From contig CASEHF010000006.1 of the NCBI GenBank assembly GCA_949287685.1, forward strand, positions 1 to 35,344: a stretch of 35,344 nucleotides of DNA, written 5' to 3'. A program made the translations under genes and the position numbers. Positions within the stretch are counted from its first letter, which is position 1; each line of letters opens with the position of its first letter. This stretch comes from an uncultured Christensenella sp. (GTDB taxonomy: Bacteria > Bacillota > Clostridia > Christensenellales > UBA1242). This document shows positions 15,764-24,093 of this stretch, piece by piece. The notes under the pieces are model-generated. The model made no database searches. It was not told where the DNA came from and saw only the letters and a list, made by a program, of their open reading frames with translations.

Positions 15764-16042
15764 TTATTCAACAAAAATATTTGCGACATTCGCGGTAATA
15801 TCAGTACCGCCTACGCCATTACTAACTGCCTGCTCTACATTTTCTACAAGCGGCAACAGACTGGTAGTCGTGTCGCCTTTATCACCCAAGAACACAATAC
15901 ACAACACCACTGCCACGACCAAAACCGCAATTAACACGCCAAGGATTATAAATCTAGCCTTGTAATTGTACGGCTTCTGCTCTTTTTTGGGTGCCTCAGC
16001 CTTGTTCTCAACAGGCTGCTCATTTTTCTGCTCTACTGCCAT
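15764..16042 (-). CDS. Small single-pass membrane protein of unknown function
   Basis: The start I prefer is the ATG at 16040-16042 (92 residues, MAVEQKNEQPV), because it follows AAGGGGGATACCT; a longer in-frame start 57 bases upstream has no good site. Residues 1-28 are charged and Glu/Lys/Gln-rich (ENKAEAPKKEQKPY). Residues 29-54 form one transmembrane helix (ARFIILGVLIAVLVVAVVLC). A short Thr/Val/Gly-rich tail ends NIFVE. By the positive-inside rule (YKAR before the helix) the N-terminus is cytoplasmic. No family is recognised. The gene sits between the small RNA and the cytidine-deaminase-like gene on the same strand and has its own terminator. Confidence 0.7.
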   Translation of the reverse strand: MAVEQKNEQPVENKAEAPKKEQKPYNYKARFIILGVLIAVLVVAVVLCIVFLGDKGDTTTSLLPLVENVEQAVSNGVGGTDITANVANIFVE

Positions 16043-16198
16043 AGGTATCCCCCTTAAAAATTTATAGTTAATTATAACATTTAAATCGGCACAAGACAAG
16101 CAAATTCACCTATTTCGCAAAAATCGCAAATTAAATAGCGAAAATCACGCTAAAAATTGCTTTTTAAGCCCTTTTTTGTGCAAAAAGGTGGATTTTAC

Positions 16199-16582
16199 TT
16201 ATTCACGGAAAGAGAAAGGTAGGAGTTCTTGAATGGTGAACTGCTCCGTTTTATCTACTGTAGCGCAAATAATTTGAGCGCGTTCGGTAAACTCGCGTAA
16301 AAATTCACGCTCATCTCCCGTGGGATAAACGATACTATTCTCGCAATAATTTACAACAGCCAAGATATTCGAGCACCCCTCACTCACCGCCTTTACTACC
16401 GCTACCTCCATAGCGCCCAAACTCCCCGCTGGCGCCGTAGTCTCGATATTACACCCCGTAAAAATCATACCATTTTGAGTCAGCACGCACGCACCCACGG
16501 GATTCTCACTATTTGGACAATAAGCGCGCTCGGCAGCGGACTTTGCCTTCTCTATCAATTTTTCTAAAACGACTTGCTCCAT
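16199..16582 (-). CDS. Cytidine deaminase homologue lacking the zinc site
   Basis: This 127-residue protein aligns over its length with bacterial Cdd: AYCPNSENPVGACVL, TGCNIETTAP, VVKAVSEG and ELLPFSF match AYAPYSKFQVGAALL, RGCNIENAAY, LFKAVSEG and ELLPGAF of the Bacillus enzyme. The catalytic parts are gone. The CAER zinc/proton-shuttle motif reads GAME (56-59) and the PCGAC motif reads PTGDE (87-91), so all three zinc cysteines are lost and Met58 stands where the shuttle Glu is expected. The fold is otherwise intact and the frame is open, so this looks like a maintained pseudoenzyme or a protein with a new function, not a decayed gene. It follows ybeY by 9 bases, as in the usual Bacillota gene order. 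Confidence 0.85.
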   Translation of the reverse strand: MEQVVLEKLIEKAKSAAERAYCPNSENPVGACVLTQNGMIFTGCNIETTAPAGSLGAMEVAVVKAVSEGCSNILAVVNYCENSIVYPTGDEREFLREFTERAQIICATVDKTEQFTIQELLPFSFRE

Positions 16583-16591
16583 AACAACCTA

Positions 16592-17086
16592 CTAATCTTT
16601 TATCACTTTATCTAGGAATTTACTTTGATACTCCTCGCTATCACGCATAATTTTGCGCTCGCCCTCCTCCTCGTGGTCATGCCCTAATATATGCAGCATC
16701 CCGTGAACAAAGAGTTCTGCGACCTCGCGAGAAAGCGTGTGCCCCCACTCGTGCGCCTGTGCCGCCGCTACCTCGACACATATAAAAATCTCGCCTAAAT
16801 ATATGCTTTTTTGCGCCTCATCGTACTCAAGTGGGAAATTTTTGCGCGTAATGGCAATTTTTTGCGGATTGTCCACCATACGAAAAGTTATAACATCGGT
16901 AGGTTTATCCTTGTGGCGATATTCGCGATTAATTTCCTCAATTTTGGCACTATCCACATAAAAGACTCCAGCAGAAAGGTGTCTAGTCGGTTGCCCCTCG
17001 TGCTTTAGGACTCGTTTCGCAATTTTGCCTAAAATTTTAGCACAGGGCAAGTTGTATTTTGTTTCATTTGTTAAAATAATTTCCAT
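16592..17086 (-). CDS. ybeY: Endoribonuclease YbeY (rRNA maturation)
   Basis: YbeY is a zinc-dependent endoribonuclease involved in 16S rRNA 3'-end maturation and ribosome quality control. The 164-residue protein has the hallmark HGMLHILGHDH (128-138) with the three metal His residues His128, His132 and His138, and upstream EINREYRHKDKPTDVITF (51-68), the conserved YR-KD-PTDVLSF segment. In the signature the usual GYDH reads GHDH. It lies 9 bases after yqfD and 9 bases before the deaminase homologue, all on the minus strand, so the three form one operon. phoH, which commonly precedes ybeY, is absent here. Confidence 0.96.
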   Translation of the reverse strand: MEIILTNETKYNLPCAKILGKIAKRVLKHEGQPTRHLSAGVFYVDSAKIEEINREYRHKDKPTDVITFRMVDNPQKIAITRKNFPLEYDEAQKSIYLGEIFICVEVAAAQAHEWGHTLSREVAELFVHGMLHILGHDHEEEGERKIMRDSEEYQSKFLDKVIKD

Positions 17087-17095
17087 AAATCTCTC

Positions 17096-18226
17096 CTAAA
17101 CGCGCACTTCGCGCATTACATAATAGGTCACAAAATAGGTATTCACTCCATCTACTACCGCATTACTTATAGTGTTACGCTCCGCTAAAACTTCGTTTTC
17201 GGGAATTTTAGAGAGTACTTTCTCTCGCGCCTCAAAGAGCAACGCCTCTTTTTCCGCCTCAAAATCGCGCTCAATCATCACCGGCTCAACCTCGTAAATA
17301 TACGAATATTCGATAAAAAGTGGCAAAATATTCGATAAATTCACGATTTTTCGCTCAATTTCGTAATTTTCGTACACAATTTCGCTCGAATAGTCCGAAA
17401 GCAGAGTGTCGCGGAAGTAGACCTTTGTCGCGGTTGCGACTCGCCCCGTTCTATTAAGTGCGGTCGTGCGCTCACAAAACTCTATTGTTGCTGAGTCCCA
17501 CACCTCGAGATAAATCTCTCCGCGGGCTTCGGTCGGGCGCATATTTCCCTCCTCATCCACCTCATACGGCGCAATCATTAGGTCACCCAAGCGCACAGTA
17601 TCCCCAGCCACTACTTGCGCTGTCCCGCTATGCACGAAAATTCGCGAAACCACACCACTAGCAGTTGCAAAAACTCCTGTCGTGTTCGTAGGAGGCAATT
17701 CAAGCGGCGGAGTCGCTGAGGTGAAATTCACAACTAAATATGCACCCCTACGAGATAAGTTGACAAGCCCTATTTCGGGCAACTTTTCCGCCAGAATATT
17801 CTCGAGATGGTCAAAATCGATTTCGCCCCAAGTAGCCCGCACCACCCCTTCGCTATATAGTACGCGCTCGATTTTTTTGGATAACGCATCATTATCACTA
17901 GACACTACAACCCCAAAGCAAAAACACGAAAGTACTAAATAAGCAATCAAAACTCCCAAAGCACCTAAAAACAACCCAAAATGGTGTACTTTTAAACCTA
18001 TTTTGCGTGTAACGGTATAATTATAGCAAAATTTTTGCAAAATGGCAAATGTTGTATCGGCATATTTACCATTAAACACGAGGGAAATTGTAGCATTGTC
18101 TAAACGGCGTGTCCTAGCGACTACTACCCCCTCAGCACTTAATTTATTTAACAATATAGGGAAATTTACACCGTTTACCTTAACTTCATAAAAGCAAAGT
18201 TTCGCAAAAAAGTTTTTAAAATGCAT
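17096..18226 (-). CDS. yqfD: Sporulation protein YqfD
   Basis: This 376-residue membrane protein is of the YqfD family, conserved in endospore formers and made in the mother cell. A small N-terminal domain (1-80, with VNFPILLNKLSAEGVVVARTR) precedes one transmembrane helix at about 101-125 (FGLFLGALGVLIAYLVLSCF). The extracytoplasmic part follows, with YLVVNFTSATPPLELPP, an HSGTAQVVAGDTVRLGDLMI hairpin resembling a lipoyl or barrel-sandwich fold, and ARGEIYLEVW. The C-terminus is a long Glu-rich helical region. It heads the yqfD-ybeY-cdd-like operon. The usual partner yqfC is here on the opposite strand, 72 bases away. A sigma-E-like promoter candidate (ATATT at 18279-18283, 16 bases, CATAATAT at 18255-18262, minus strand) is weak. 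Confidence 0.9.
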   Translation of the reverse strand: MHFKNFFAKLCFYEVKVNGVNFPILLNKLSAEGVVVARTRRLDNATISLVFNGKYADTTFAILQKFCYNYTVTRKIGLKVHHFGLFLGALGVLIAYLVLSCFCFGVVVSSDNDALSKKIERVLYSEGVVRATWGEIDFDHLENILAEKLPEIGLVNLSRRGAYLVVNFTSATPPLELPPTNTTGVFATASGVVSRIFVHSGTAQVVAGDTVRLGDLMIAPYEVDEEGNMRPTEARGEIYLEVWDSATIEFCERTTALNRTGRVATATKVYFRDTLLSDYSSEIVYENYEIERKIVNLSNILPLFIEYSYIYEVEPVMIERDFEAEKEALLFEAREKVLSKIPENEVLAERNTISNAVVDGVNTYFVTYYVMREVRV

Positions 18227-18298
18227 ATTTTTGCCCCTTTTTTATCTTTATATCATATTATGGCGACATAAAAAATAGAATATAGAAATGGAGGCAAG

Positions 18299-18583
18299 AT
18301 GTTTTTTGAGGAAATCGTAGAAAGGTTCGGTTTAGATATCTACCCAGGGGGCTACTCAATCCAAGTAATCTCGGGGCGTTGCGCCTACATACAGGGTAGC
18401 ATAAACATACGCTCCTCAAGCATGGTAAAAATCGAAGTCGCCCTCGCTAAAACTCTTTACGAAATTACGGGTGAAAATTTACAAATCGCCGTTTTAAGTC
18501 GAGACACTTTAGTAATAAAAGGCAACATAGGCGCAATTACTCAAAAACGCGAAAATAGAGAAAAATCACTGCATAATACCTAA
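18299..18583 (+). CDS. yqfC: YabP/YqfC-family sporulation protein
   Basis: This 94-residue protein matches the short YabP/YqfC family in length and pattern: ILEVISGR-type strands (IQVISGRCAYIQGSINI), then LYEITGENLQIAVLSRDTLVIKGNIGAI, in which the G-x-L-x-I and E/D-x-L-x-I-x-G-x-I repeats are typical. Family members are small mother-cell sporulation proteins of unclear biochemical role. The start has an excellent GGAGG site. In most spore formers yqfC sits directly before yqfD on the same strand; here it is divergent from it. The identification rests on pattern and on the yqfD neighbour. Confidence 0.75.
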   Translation: MFFEEIVERFGLDIYPGGYSIQVISGRCAYIQGSINIRSSSMVKIEVALAKTLYEITGENLQIAVLSRDTLVIKGNIGAITQKRENREKSLHNT

Positions 18584-18686
18584 AAAATCACGAAAAAACG
18601 CGTAAAATACACATTTTTATAGTACTATGCAATGATTTTTTGATTTTTTTCGCCGTTCTTTTCCTGTAACATAGTATACAAAAATA

Positions 18687-18720
18687 AGCACTTACCCACA
18701 AAATTTTGTGGGTAAGTGCT
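18687..18720 (-). terminator. Perfect 34-base palindromic terminator of metG
   Basis: AGCACTTACCCACAAAA is followed by its exact reverse complement, and the minus strand continues TTATTTTTG. It starts 7 bases after the metG stop codon. A related hairpin lies at 35279-35319. Confidence 0.85.
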
Positions 18721-18727
18721 ATAGAAT

Positions 18728-20671
18728 TTAGTTAATTTGGCTAGGGTGTTTTTTGAAAAAGTCGAATTTTGATTCAATAAATTTAAACTCTTTTACCTCG
18801 GGATAGAGAGTAGTAAAAGTCTCGTGAATATAACTCCAGTCCCAAAGTTTTTCATCAGCATGTAAGTAATCCGCCGTTAATTCCGCGCTCTTAGGCGCAA
18901 TAGGATGCACGAGTGTGAGGCCCGTACGAATAATGTGAATAGTATCAGCAATCAGTTGCGCCTTTTCCGCCAAATCTTGCGACTTGGAGCGCACGGACCA
19001 GTCTTGGTTTGCCTTTCTAAAATACTCATCGAGTAAAATCATTATTTCATTAAATTTGAAGTTTAGCGCCTTTTCCTCATAAGCACTAATCACCGCCTCC
19101 GCCTCTGCAATCGTTTTATTTGAGGGCGAGAGTGAAGGAATCTTGCCATCTAGTTGCGACTGGATACTGTAAAACACTGAGCGAATTAGGCGGTTAAAGA
19201 TATTCGTGAGCATATTGCCTTGAGCGACTACGGGGTCACCCGTGCCCTCAAAGTCCTCTGGGGTAATAACTTTTGACTTAAAGTTATACGCTACCGTGTT
19301 TACATTCATTCCTAAAAAGTGGCATCTCAATTGCTCCGCTGTGTAGTGTGCGAGCAAATCTTGAGCAGTGGGCGCCTTCAACGAACCGCTGCTACTCGCC
19401 TTTATATTGTTAAAAAGCACATGCTTGTTTGCGATAATATTGGGAATTTGGAGTTCGTTATTTGAGGGAATGTCGTTATTCTCCGCCCCATTTACCGCCA
19501 TAAACATGGCAGGCTCGGCGAGTGAATAAAAGTAAATATTGTCCTCACCAATAAACTGCGTAATTTCGTTCTCGGGGTGGCACCACCAATCTTGCCATAC
19601 ACCCTCGCCGCTTTCAGCGAGATAAGTCTTGGTAAAGGAAATCGGTGCCCAGAGCGATTCGGGCCACACATAAAATGTCAACCCCTTTGTCTCTGGCTCG
19701 ATTTGAGGCACTGGCACTCCCCACGCTGTATTTCCCGTGATGCGGAGGGGAGCGAGCGCCTTGTTCGTGGTATATTTAATGCCATGCTCGCGCAAAATAT
19801 CGCACGCAACATCACGGGCGCTAATGCTATTAAATATCAGTTCCACGCGCTCCTTTTTCTCATCCTCTCGCTTTTCAAACACATTTTCAAAACTTATGTT
19901 TTCCAACTTTTCTTTATTTTCAAGTTTTATATAAATTGCGGGGCGAGAGAGGTAATCACGCATCTCCTTTGCCATAAATTTATGCGTGTTTTCCTGCTCC
20001 TTTAGCCTCGTTATTATATTTAGTAAATTCTCGCGATACTCATCGAGCGAAAAATAGTAGTTTGTGATATTTCTAAAGGTCGGCACCGTGCCAGATAGCG
20101 TGCTTTTTGGGTCGATAAGGTCGCGCGGGCTATACTGGTGCCCTAGAGAACACTCATCTGCGTACCCCACCTCAGATTGGCACCCCTCAATCGGGCACTT
20201 CCCCTCCACCTGCCTACCATTCAGCACTAGATTCAATTTTTCATCGTAAAACTGCTCCGTGACACGCTTTTGTATTTTGCCATTTTTGAGCATTTTTTCA
20301 AAAAAATACGCCGAAATCTCCGTATGCTGCTTGAACGCAGGCTCCAGACAAGAGGCATAAAACCTAGTTAGCCCAATTTCGTAGTCGCCTAGAGTCGCCT
20401 TTTGCAAGTTGTGAAAGTGCTCCACATACTCGGGCAAGGTCGAATTTATCTCGCCCGCTGCCTTCAATTTGCGGTATTTTTCATCAGTAGAGGAGCCAAA
20501 GCCATCTGTTCCCGAAAAGAAAAGCACCTTGTCTGCTCCTATACGGTTACGCATAAAGCGCGCGTAAAAATCAGCCCAAATAAACTGACTAATATGTCCT
20601 ATATGCAAGGGCTTATTCCCATTCGGCATACCCGCCGTTACTAAAACTCTTTTCGGTAATTTTCTATTCAT
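18728..20671 (-). CDS. metG: Methionyl-tRNA synthetase
   Basis: This class I synthetase charges tRNA-Met in the cytoplasm. The 647-residue protein has TAGMPNGNKPLHIGHI with the HIGH motif at 23-26, a zinc knuckle with Cys159, Cys164, Cys174 and probably His178 in place of the fourth Cys, NTAWGVPVP (314-322), and TFYVWPESLWAPISF in the active site. The KMSKS loop reads KASSS (424-428), lacking the second Lys; KISTS-type loops are known in some bacterial MetRS, so this need not abolish activity. A helical anticodon-binding domain follows (RSKSQDLAEKAQLI), and there is no C-terminal tRNA-binding (Trbd) domain. It is transcribed alone from a near-perfect promoter; no T-box leader is seen. It could be a divergent second MetRS. 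Confidence 0.93.
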   Translation of the reverse strand: MNRKLPKRVLVTAGMPNGNKPLHIGHISQFIWADFYARFMRNRIGADKVLFFSGTDGFGSSTDEKYRKLKAAGEINSTLPEYVEHFHNLQKATLGDYEIGLTRFYASCLEPAFKQHTEISAYFFEKMLKNGKIQKRVTEQFYDEKLNLVLNGRQVEGKCPIEGCQSEVGYADECSLGHQYSPRDLIDPKSTLSGTVPTFRNITNYYFSLDEYRENLLNIITRLKEQENTHKFMAKEMRDYLSRPAIYIKLENKEKLENISFENVFEKREDEKKERVELIFNSISARDVACDILREHGIKYTTNKALAPLRITGNTAWGVPVPQIEPETKGLTFYVWPESLWAPISFTKTYLAESGEGVWQDWWCHPENEITQFIGEDNIYFYSLAEPAMFMAVNGAENNDIPSNNELQIPNIIANKHVLFNNIKASSSGSLKAPTAQDLLAHYTAEQLRCHFLGMNVNTVAYNFKSKVITPEDFEGTGDPVVAQGNMLTNIFNRLIRSVFYSIQSQLDGKIPSLSPSNKTIAEAEAVISAYEEKALNFKFNEIMILLDEYFRKANQDWSVRSKSQDLAEKAQLIADTIHIIRTGLTLVHPIAPKSAELTADYLHADEKLWDWSYIHETFTTLYPEVKEFKFIESKFDFFKKHPSQIN

Positions 20672-20728
20672 TTTTTACTCCCAAAGCCCGTAATCATACT
20701 AAATACGGCGCAATAATTTTATTTTTAT

Positions 20729-20757
20729 AGTATAGTTTAATAAACCCAACTTGTCAA
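20729..20757 (-). promoter_or_regulatory. Promoter of metG
   Basis: On the minus strand consensus TTGACA (20752-20757) and TATACT (20729-20734) are separated by 17 bases. Confidence 0.8.
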
Positions 20758-20902
20758 TACAATTTAAGTTTTCGCCAGCAAAAACATCAAAATTGCCATT
20801 GTTTTAAACATTTTAACTACATTTTAGCGCCAAAACTATAAAAATCTAAAAAAATTAATAAAAAGTCAAAAAATACACATTATATAATATGGAGGTGAAA
20901 AT

Positions 20903-21142
20903 ATGAACTTTATTATTCCTAACTGGATTGCATTTGTGATTTTGCTGCTTGGCGGCATAAACTGGGGGCTGGTGGGCATTTTCAACTTTAACCTAGTCGA
21001 ATGGATTTTTGGCGGACTAAATGCAGGTAGTATTATTGTCTATGTACTCGTTTTATTGTCTGCAATCTGGCTGATTATTGCCGCTTGTATGCAAGGCGCT
21101 ATTTACCTATTAAATAAAGACAAGAATACACAGACTAAATAA
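20903..21142 (+). CDS. DUF378-family small membrane protein
   Basis: This 79-residue protein has two transmembrane helices, FVILLLGGINWGLVGIFNF (about 11-29) and IIVYVLVLLSAIWLIIAACM (about 44-63). The LLGGINWGLVGIF-N-VEWIFG signature is characteristic of DUF378 (YuzA-like) proteins, small membrane proteins of unknown function that are widespread in Bacillota. The start has a very strong GGAGGTGAAAAT site and a TATAAT at 20883-20888 close upstream. A terminator follows, so it is transcribed alone. Confidence 0.92.
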   Translation: MNFIIPNWIAFVILLLGGINWGLVGIFNFNLVEWIFGGLNAGSIIVYVLVLLSAIWLIIAACMQGAIYLLNKDKNTQTK

Positions 21143-21148
21143 AGCACC

Positions 21149-21178
21149 ACGGCTCGGGAAACCCTCGGGTCGTTTTTT
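21149..21178 (+). terminator. Intrinsic terminator of the DUF378 gene
   Basis: ACGGCTCGGG (21149-21158) pairs with CTCGGGTCGT (21164-21173), including G-T pairs, around AAACC, followed by a T tract. Confidence 0.75.
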
Positions 21179-21236
21179 ATAAGTTAGGACTTTTCTATAA
21201 TTTTTTCAAAAAAATGCGCATTTTTTCGATTTTTTG

Positions 21237-21264
21237 TTGATTTTAGTTATTTTTTCGATATAAT
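21237..21264 (+). promoter_or_regulatory. Promoter of the YpsA-like gene
   Basis: TTGATT (21237-21242) and TATAAT (21259-21264) are separated by 16 bases, 30 bases before the start codon. Confidence 0.55.
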
Positions 21265-21294
21265 TACAATTAAAAATCACACTAACGAGGTAAT

Positions 21295-21810
21295 ATGTCT
21301 AGAGAAAAATCAGTTTGTCTAACAGGTCACCGCCCAAAGGCGCTACCATGGGGCTATAATGAAGACTTGGAGAGTTGCAGGCGCTTTAAGGTCGAGTTGC
21401 ACGAAATACTAGAGGAGAGCATAATGGCAGGCAATACGACATTTTATATCGGTATGGCGGAAGGTTTTGATATGATTGCGGCGGAAATGCTATTTGATTT
21501 GCGCAAAAATCATAAGATTGAAATTGTGGCAGTCGTACCCTGCCCCAATCAAGAGGCTAAATGGCTACCCCGCCAACAAGAGCGCTATCACTGTATCTTA
21601 GAGCAGTGCGATAACTGCATAATTCTCTCCCAAGACTACTCGCCCAATGTTTACGATGAGCGCAATAAGTTTATGGTGGACAATTCGAGTACAATTATCG
21701 CGTGTTACAACGGCACACCTAGCGGCACCCGTAATACACTTTTATATGGCAAAGACCAAGGGCTAAATATTCGCATACTAAACCCTTGGGATTTCTATGT
21801 GAGTGAATAA
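21295..21810 (+). CDS. YpsA-like SLOG-domain protein (DUF1273)
   Basis: This 171-residue cytoplasmic protein matches the DUF1273/YpsA family of the SLOG superfamily: VCLTGHRPKALPWGY at the N-terminus, FYIGMAEGFDMIAAEM, VVPCPNQEAKWLPRQQERY and YNGTPSGTRNTLLYGKDQG. SLOG proteins have a Rossmann-like fold that binds nucleotides or nucleotide-derived ligands. YpsA affects cell division and oxidative stress in Bacillota, but its biochemical activity is not settled. The conserved Gly-rich ligand loop (GMAEGFD) is intact and the length is normal. The start follows CGAGGTAAT. It stands between DUF378 and a lipoprotein gene, each with its own promoter. Confidence 0.92.
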   Translation: MSREKSVCLTGHRPKALPWGYNEDLESCRRFKVELHEILEESIMAGNTTFYIGMAEGFDMIAAEMLFDLRKNHKIEIVAVVPCPNQEAKWLPRQQERYHCILEQCDNCIILSQDYSPNVYDERNKFMVDNSSTIIACYNGTPSGTRNTLLYGKDQGLNIRILNPWDFYVSE

Positions 21811-21860
21811 TGTAAGTAAATATTATAACTAATTATTAAACGGTAAATAGTACTAAATAG

Positions 21861-21889
21861 TTGACATAATTTGCACTTAAATATATACT
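21861..21889 (+). promoter_or_regulatory. Promoter of the 453-residue lipoprotein gene
   Basis: Consensus TTGACA (21861-21866) and TATACT (21884-21889) are separated by 17 bases. Confidence 0.8.
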
Positions 21890-21918
21890 GAAAATATAAC
21901 AATAATTAGGAGTTAGTT

Positions 21919-23280
21919 ATGAAAAAATTCTTAGGTGTATTTATGTCGATTGCACTATTTGCTTCGTGCTGTGGTATGCTGATAGGCTGTGGCGAGCAAC
22001 AACCCGACTTTTCGATTAAATTTAACTTAAGCAACTACTCAATTGACATTGGCGATGCCACAAATTTAGGTGTCGCACAAATTGATGACAGTATGAAACT
22101 GGTCAAGACTACTAACCTGCTTTTAACAGATAATGAGATTAGCCATAATATAGTAGAGGTTAAATACAAAGATACCGCTGGGAACATATTTTTTATAGAT
22201 AATAGCGAGACTGAGGTTTATCAATTTTATACAACTGATGAGTTTACTTTTGTATCTTATATCTCCTCAAATATACGCAAATATGCAACACTCAGCACCA
22301 ACTATCCTAACAGGCTCGCAGTATTTGATATTGGTAGCACTATATCTTACATCGACTTCTTTTACGATATTGCAAAAAACATTCCCGAAAATTTTAACAC
22401 GACAAATTATTATAACTCACAGTTTATCCACTCATATATAATCTATAATGACACGGGAAAGATTTACGACACAAAACCTCTATTAGATGGGCTGAGCGCT
22501 TGGAATTTTGATATTGTAAATAACCTAATAAAGATTAACGAAACTTATTATAACCTACAGATAAACGAAACTAACGAACTAATCGTAAAACAAATTGTAC
22601 AAAATACGGATATCACCATTCATAAAGTTTATAAGGATAAAAATGATATTTTATATGTATATAACGACATATTAAATACCTTTGACCATGAAAACAATAC
22701 GCTCTACACCACCTCTCAAATTTGCCTAGGGAGTGATGGGCTTGTGTACTTTGATAATAATGAGACACCTATCCTAACACAACTAAATGGCACCCAAACA
22801 TCCGAAGTAACTAACTCAGACAATATGACATTTGATGGTGATTACTTAATAAAAATCGAAAACGGTATTTTGTTTAAGGATACAGCAGGTCAAAAAGGTC
22901 AAGTGGATGGGATTCCAAACTTTGTCGTTTATGATATTGGAAACAATTGCAAAGAATTACGAGCATTTAGTACTATGCAGTATGATTTTGATAACAATAT
23001 ATTATTCGAAACAAACTCTACGGGGCTATTTGCCTACAAAGATTATGACTTCCGCACAGAATACTTGGGCGAGCCAATTTTCTTAATCCAATCATTTGAA
23101 TTAATCCCATATACTTATTTAGATAATGGTGTGTCCACTACTATTACCGCTATAAAGGAAATTACCCCTACAAATACAAGTTTTTATAAATTATTTAACA
23201 ACGGTAGCACAATCGTTTTACAAGAACTAATCAATACTGAATACCCAAGCACCGTAATTATATTACAACCGATTAACTAA
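21919..23280 (+). CDS. Lipoprotein of unknown function
   Basis: This 453-residue protein starts with a lipoprotein signal peptide (MKKFLGVFMSIALFASCCG) and a lipobox LIGC, so Cys24 should be lipidated and the protein held on the outer face of the membrane. The mature part is rich in Asn, Thr, Tyr, Asp and Ile. It has repeated short motifs such as YDIGNNCKEL, FDIGSTISY and NIL-FETNSTGLF, suggesting beta-rich, possibly propeller-like blades (for example LYVYNDILNTFDHENNTLY, GLVYFDNNETPI). I recognise no family and no catalytic residues. The start has AGGAGTTAGTT before the ATG. The codon and amino-acid composition (Asn- and Thr-rich, AT-rich) is more AT-skewed than the neighbouring ypsA-like gene. 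Confidence 0.85.
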   Translation: MKKFLGVFMSIALFASCCGMLIGCGEQQPDFSIKFNLSNYSIDIGDATNLGVAQIDDSMKLVKTTNLLLTDNEISHNIVEVKYKDTAGNIFFIDNSETEVYQFYTTDEFTFVSYISSNIRKYATLSTNYPNRLAVFDIGSTISYIDFFYDIAKNIPENFNTTNYYNSQFIHSYIIYNDTGKIYDTKPLLDGLSAWNFDIVNNLIKINETYYNLQINETNELIVKQIVQNTDITIHKVYKDKNDILYVYNDILNTFDHENNTLYTTSQICLGSDGLVYFDNNETPILTQLNGTQTSEVTNSDNMTFDGDYLIKIENGILFKDTAGQKGQVDGIPNFVVYDIGNNCKELRAFSTMQYDFDNNILFETNSTGLFAYKDYDFRTEYLGEPIFLIQSFELIPYTYLDNGVSTTITAIKEITPTNTSFYKLFNNGSTIVLQELINTEYPSTVIILQPIN

Positions 23281-23300
23281 TATAAATACAGTGTTTTAAA

Positions 23301-23330
23301 AAAAGAAAAGGCAATGCCTTTTCTTTTTTT
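23301..23330 (+). terminator. Intrinsic terminator of the lipoprotein gene
   Basis: AAAAGAAAAGGC (23301-23312) pairs with GCCTTTTCTTTT (23316-23327), with a three-base loop and a continuing T tract. Confidence 0.9.
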
Positions 23331-23433
23331 TGTTTATTTAATTTACTTTGTAATTATGATTAATATTTACTTATAATTTTTATGAAAAATTCACTAAAAT
23401 TGCGAGTTTATAGAACCGCCTAGTTAAACCAAA

Positions 23434-24093
23434 TTATCGAGAGCGCTCTAGTGATTCATTTGAGTCCATATGTGCCGATTCGGGAGCGCGGAACTCCAGC
23501 GCCTGGTATCCACGATTAATAGCCTCGCTTGAGTGAATAATACTAGTTAAGTAGTCGACATCAATGTGCGATTTATTAAACTGAGGAGCGAGTCTCTTTG
23601 AAGCATGCAAGAACGACTCGATATTTTGCCTAATGGTAGCGACATACTCGGGATTTACGGATAAAGCCTTCAGCAAACGCGCATTTATTTCGCGCAAGCG
23701 CTTCAAATCACCGTTTGTAGAAAAGTCCTCTACAGTGGTGTCCTCGAGGTCGGATAATACACTCTCATCCCCCAAAATATCGCGCCAAACCTGCGCTACA
23801 CGATAGTACTCAAACTTACCATTTGCATCGTAGAGGCTATCGCACAAATTCTTTCTAACGATGCCATCCATAGTCTTTTCCAACATCAACGGATTTTGGC
23901 TAACAGGCATCATAGACAGTACGCAGGGCGATTTGTACGGCTCAGCATTGTAAAAAGCCTGCTTTTTCTTTGCAGTGGCGAACACCCACGCGCGACAAGG
24001 AGTGTGCTCCTCGATAAAGGAGTGCCCAGTGATAAAATAGTTGCCCAAAATCTCTAATTGCAGATTTGCGGCTGTATTTTTTTCTCTTTCCAT
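23434..24093 (-). CDS. Protein of unknown function
   Basis: I do not recognise this 219-residue protein. It has no signal peptide or membrane helix and looks cytoplasmic. The N-terminal half (LQLEILGNYFITGHSFIEEH, CRAWVFATAKKKQAFYNAEP) appears alpha/beta, and the C-terminal half is helical and charged (LKRLREINARLLKALSVNPE, IRQNIESFLHASKRLAPQF). It ends ESLERSR. The start is supported by GAGGTGCCGTT before the ATG. It is a single gene convergent with the lipoprotein gene, and upstream of it lies 1.3 kb of repeat-filled intergenic DNA. Confidence 0.8.
   Translation of the reverse strand: MEREKNTAANLQLEILGNYFITGHSFIEEHTPCRAWVFATAKKKQAFYNAEPYKSPCVLSMMPVSQNPLMLEKTMDGIVRKNLCDSLYDANGKFEYYRVAQVWRDILGDESVLSDLEDTTVEDFSTNGDLKRLREINARLLKALSVNPEYVATIRQNIESFLHASKRLAPQFNKSHIDVDYLTSIIHSSEAINRGYQALEFRAPESAHMDSNESLERSR

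Noticed and set aside
20672..20902. T-box leader before metG
   Set aside because: There is no AGGGTGG-type antiterminator sequence and the promoter is only about 60 bases from the start codon.
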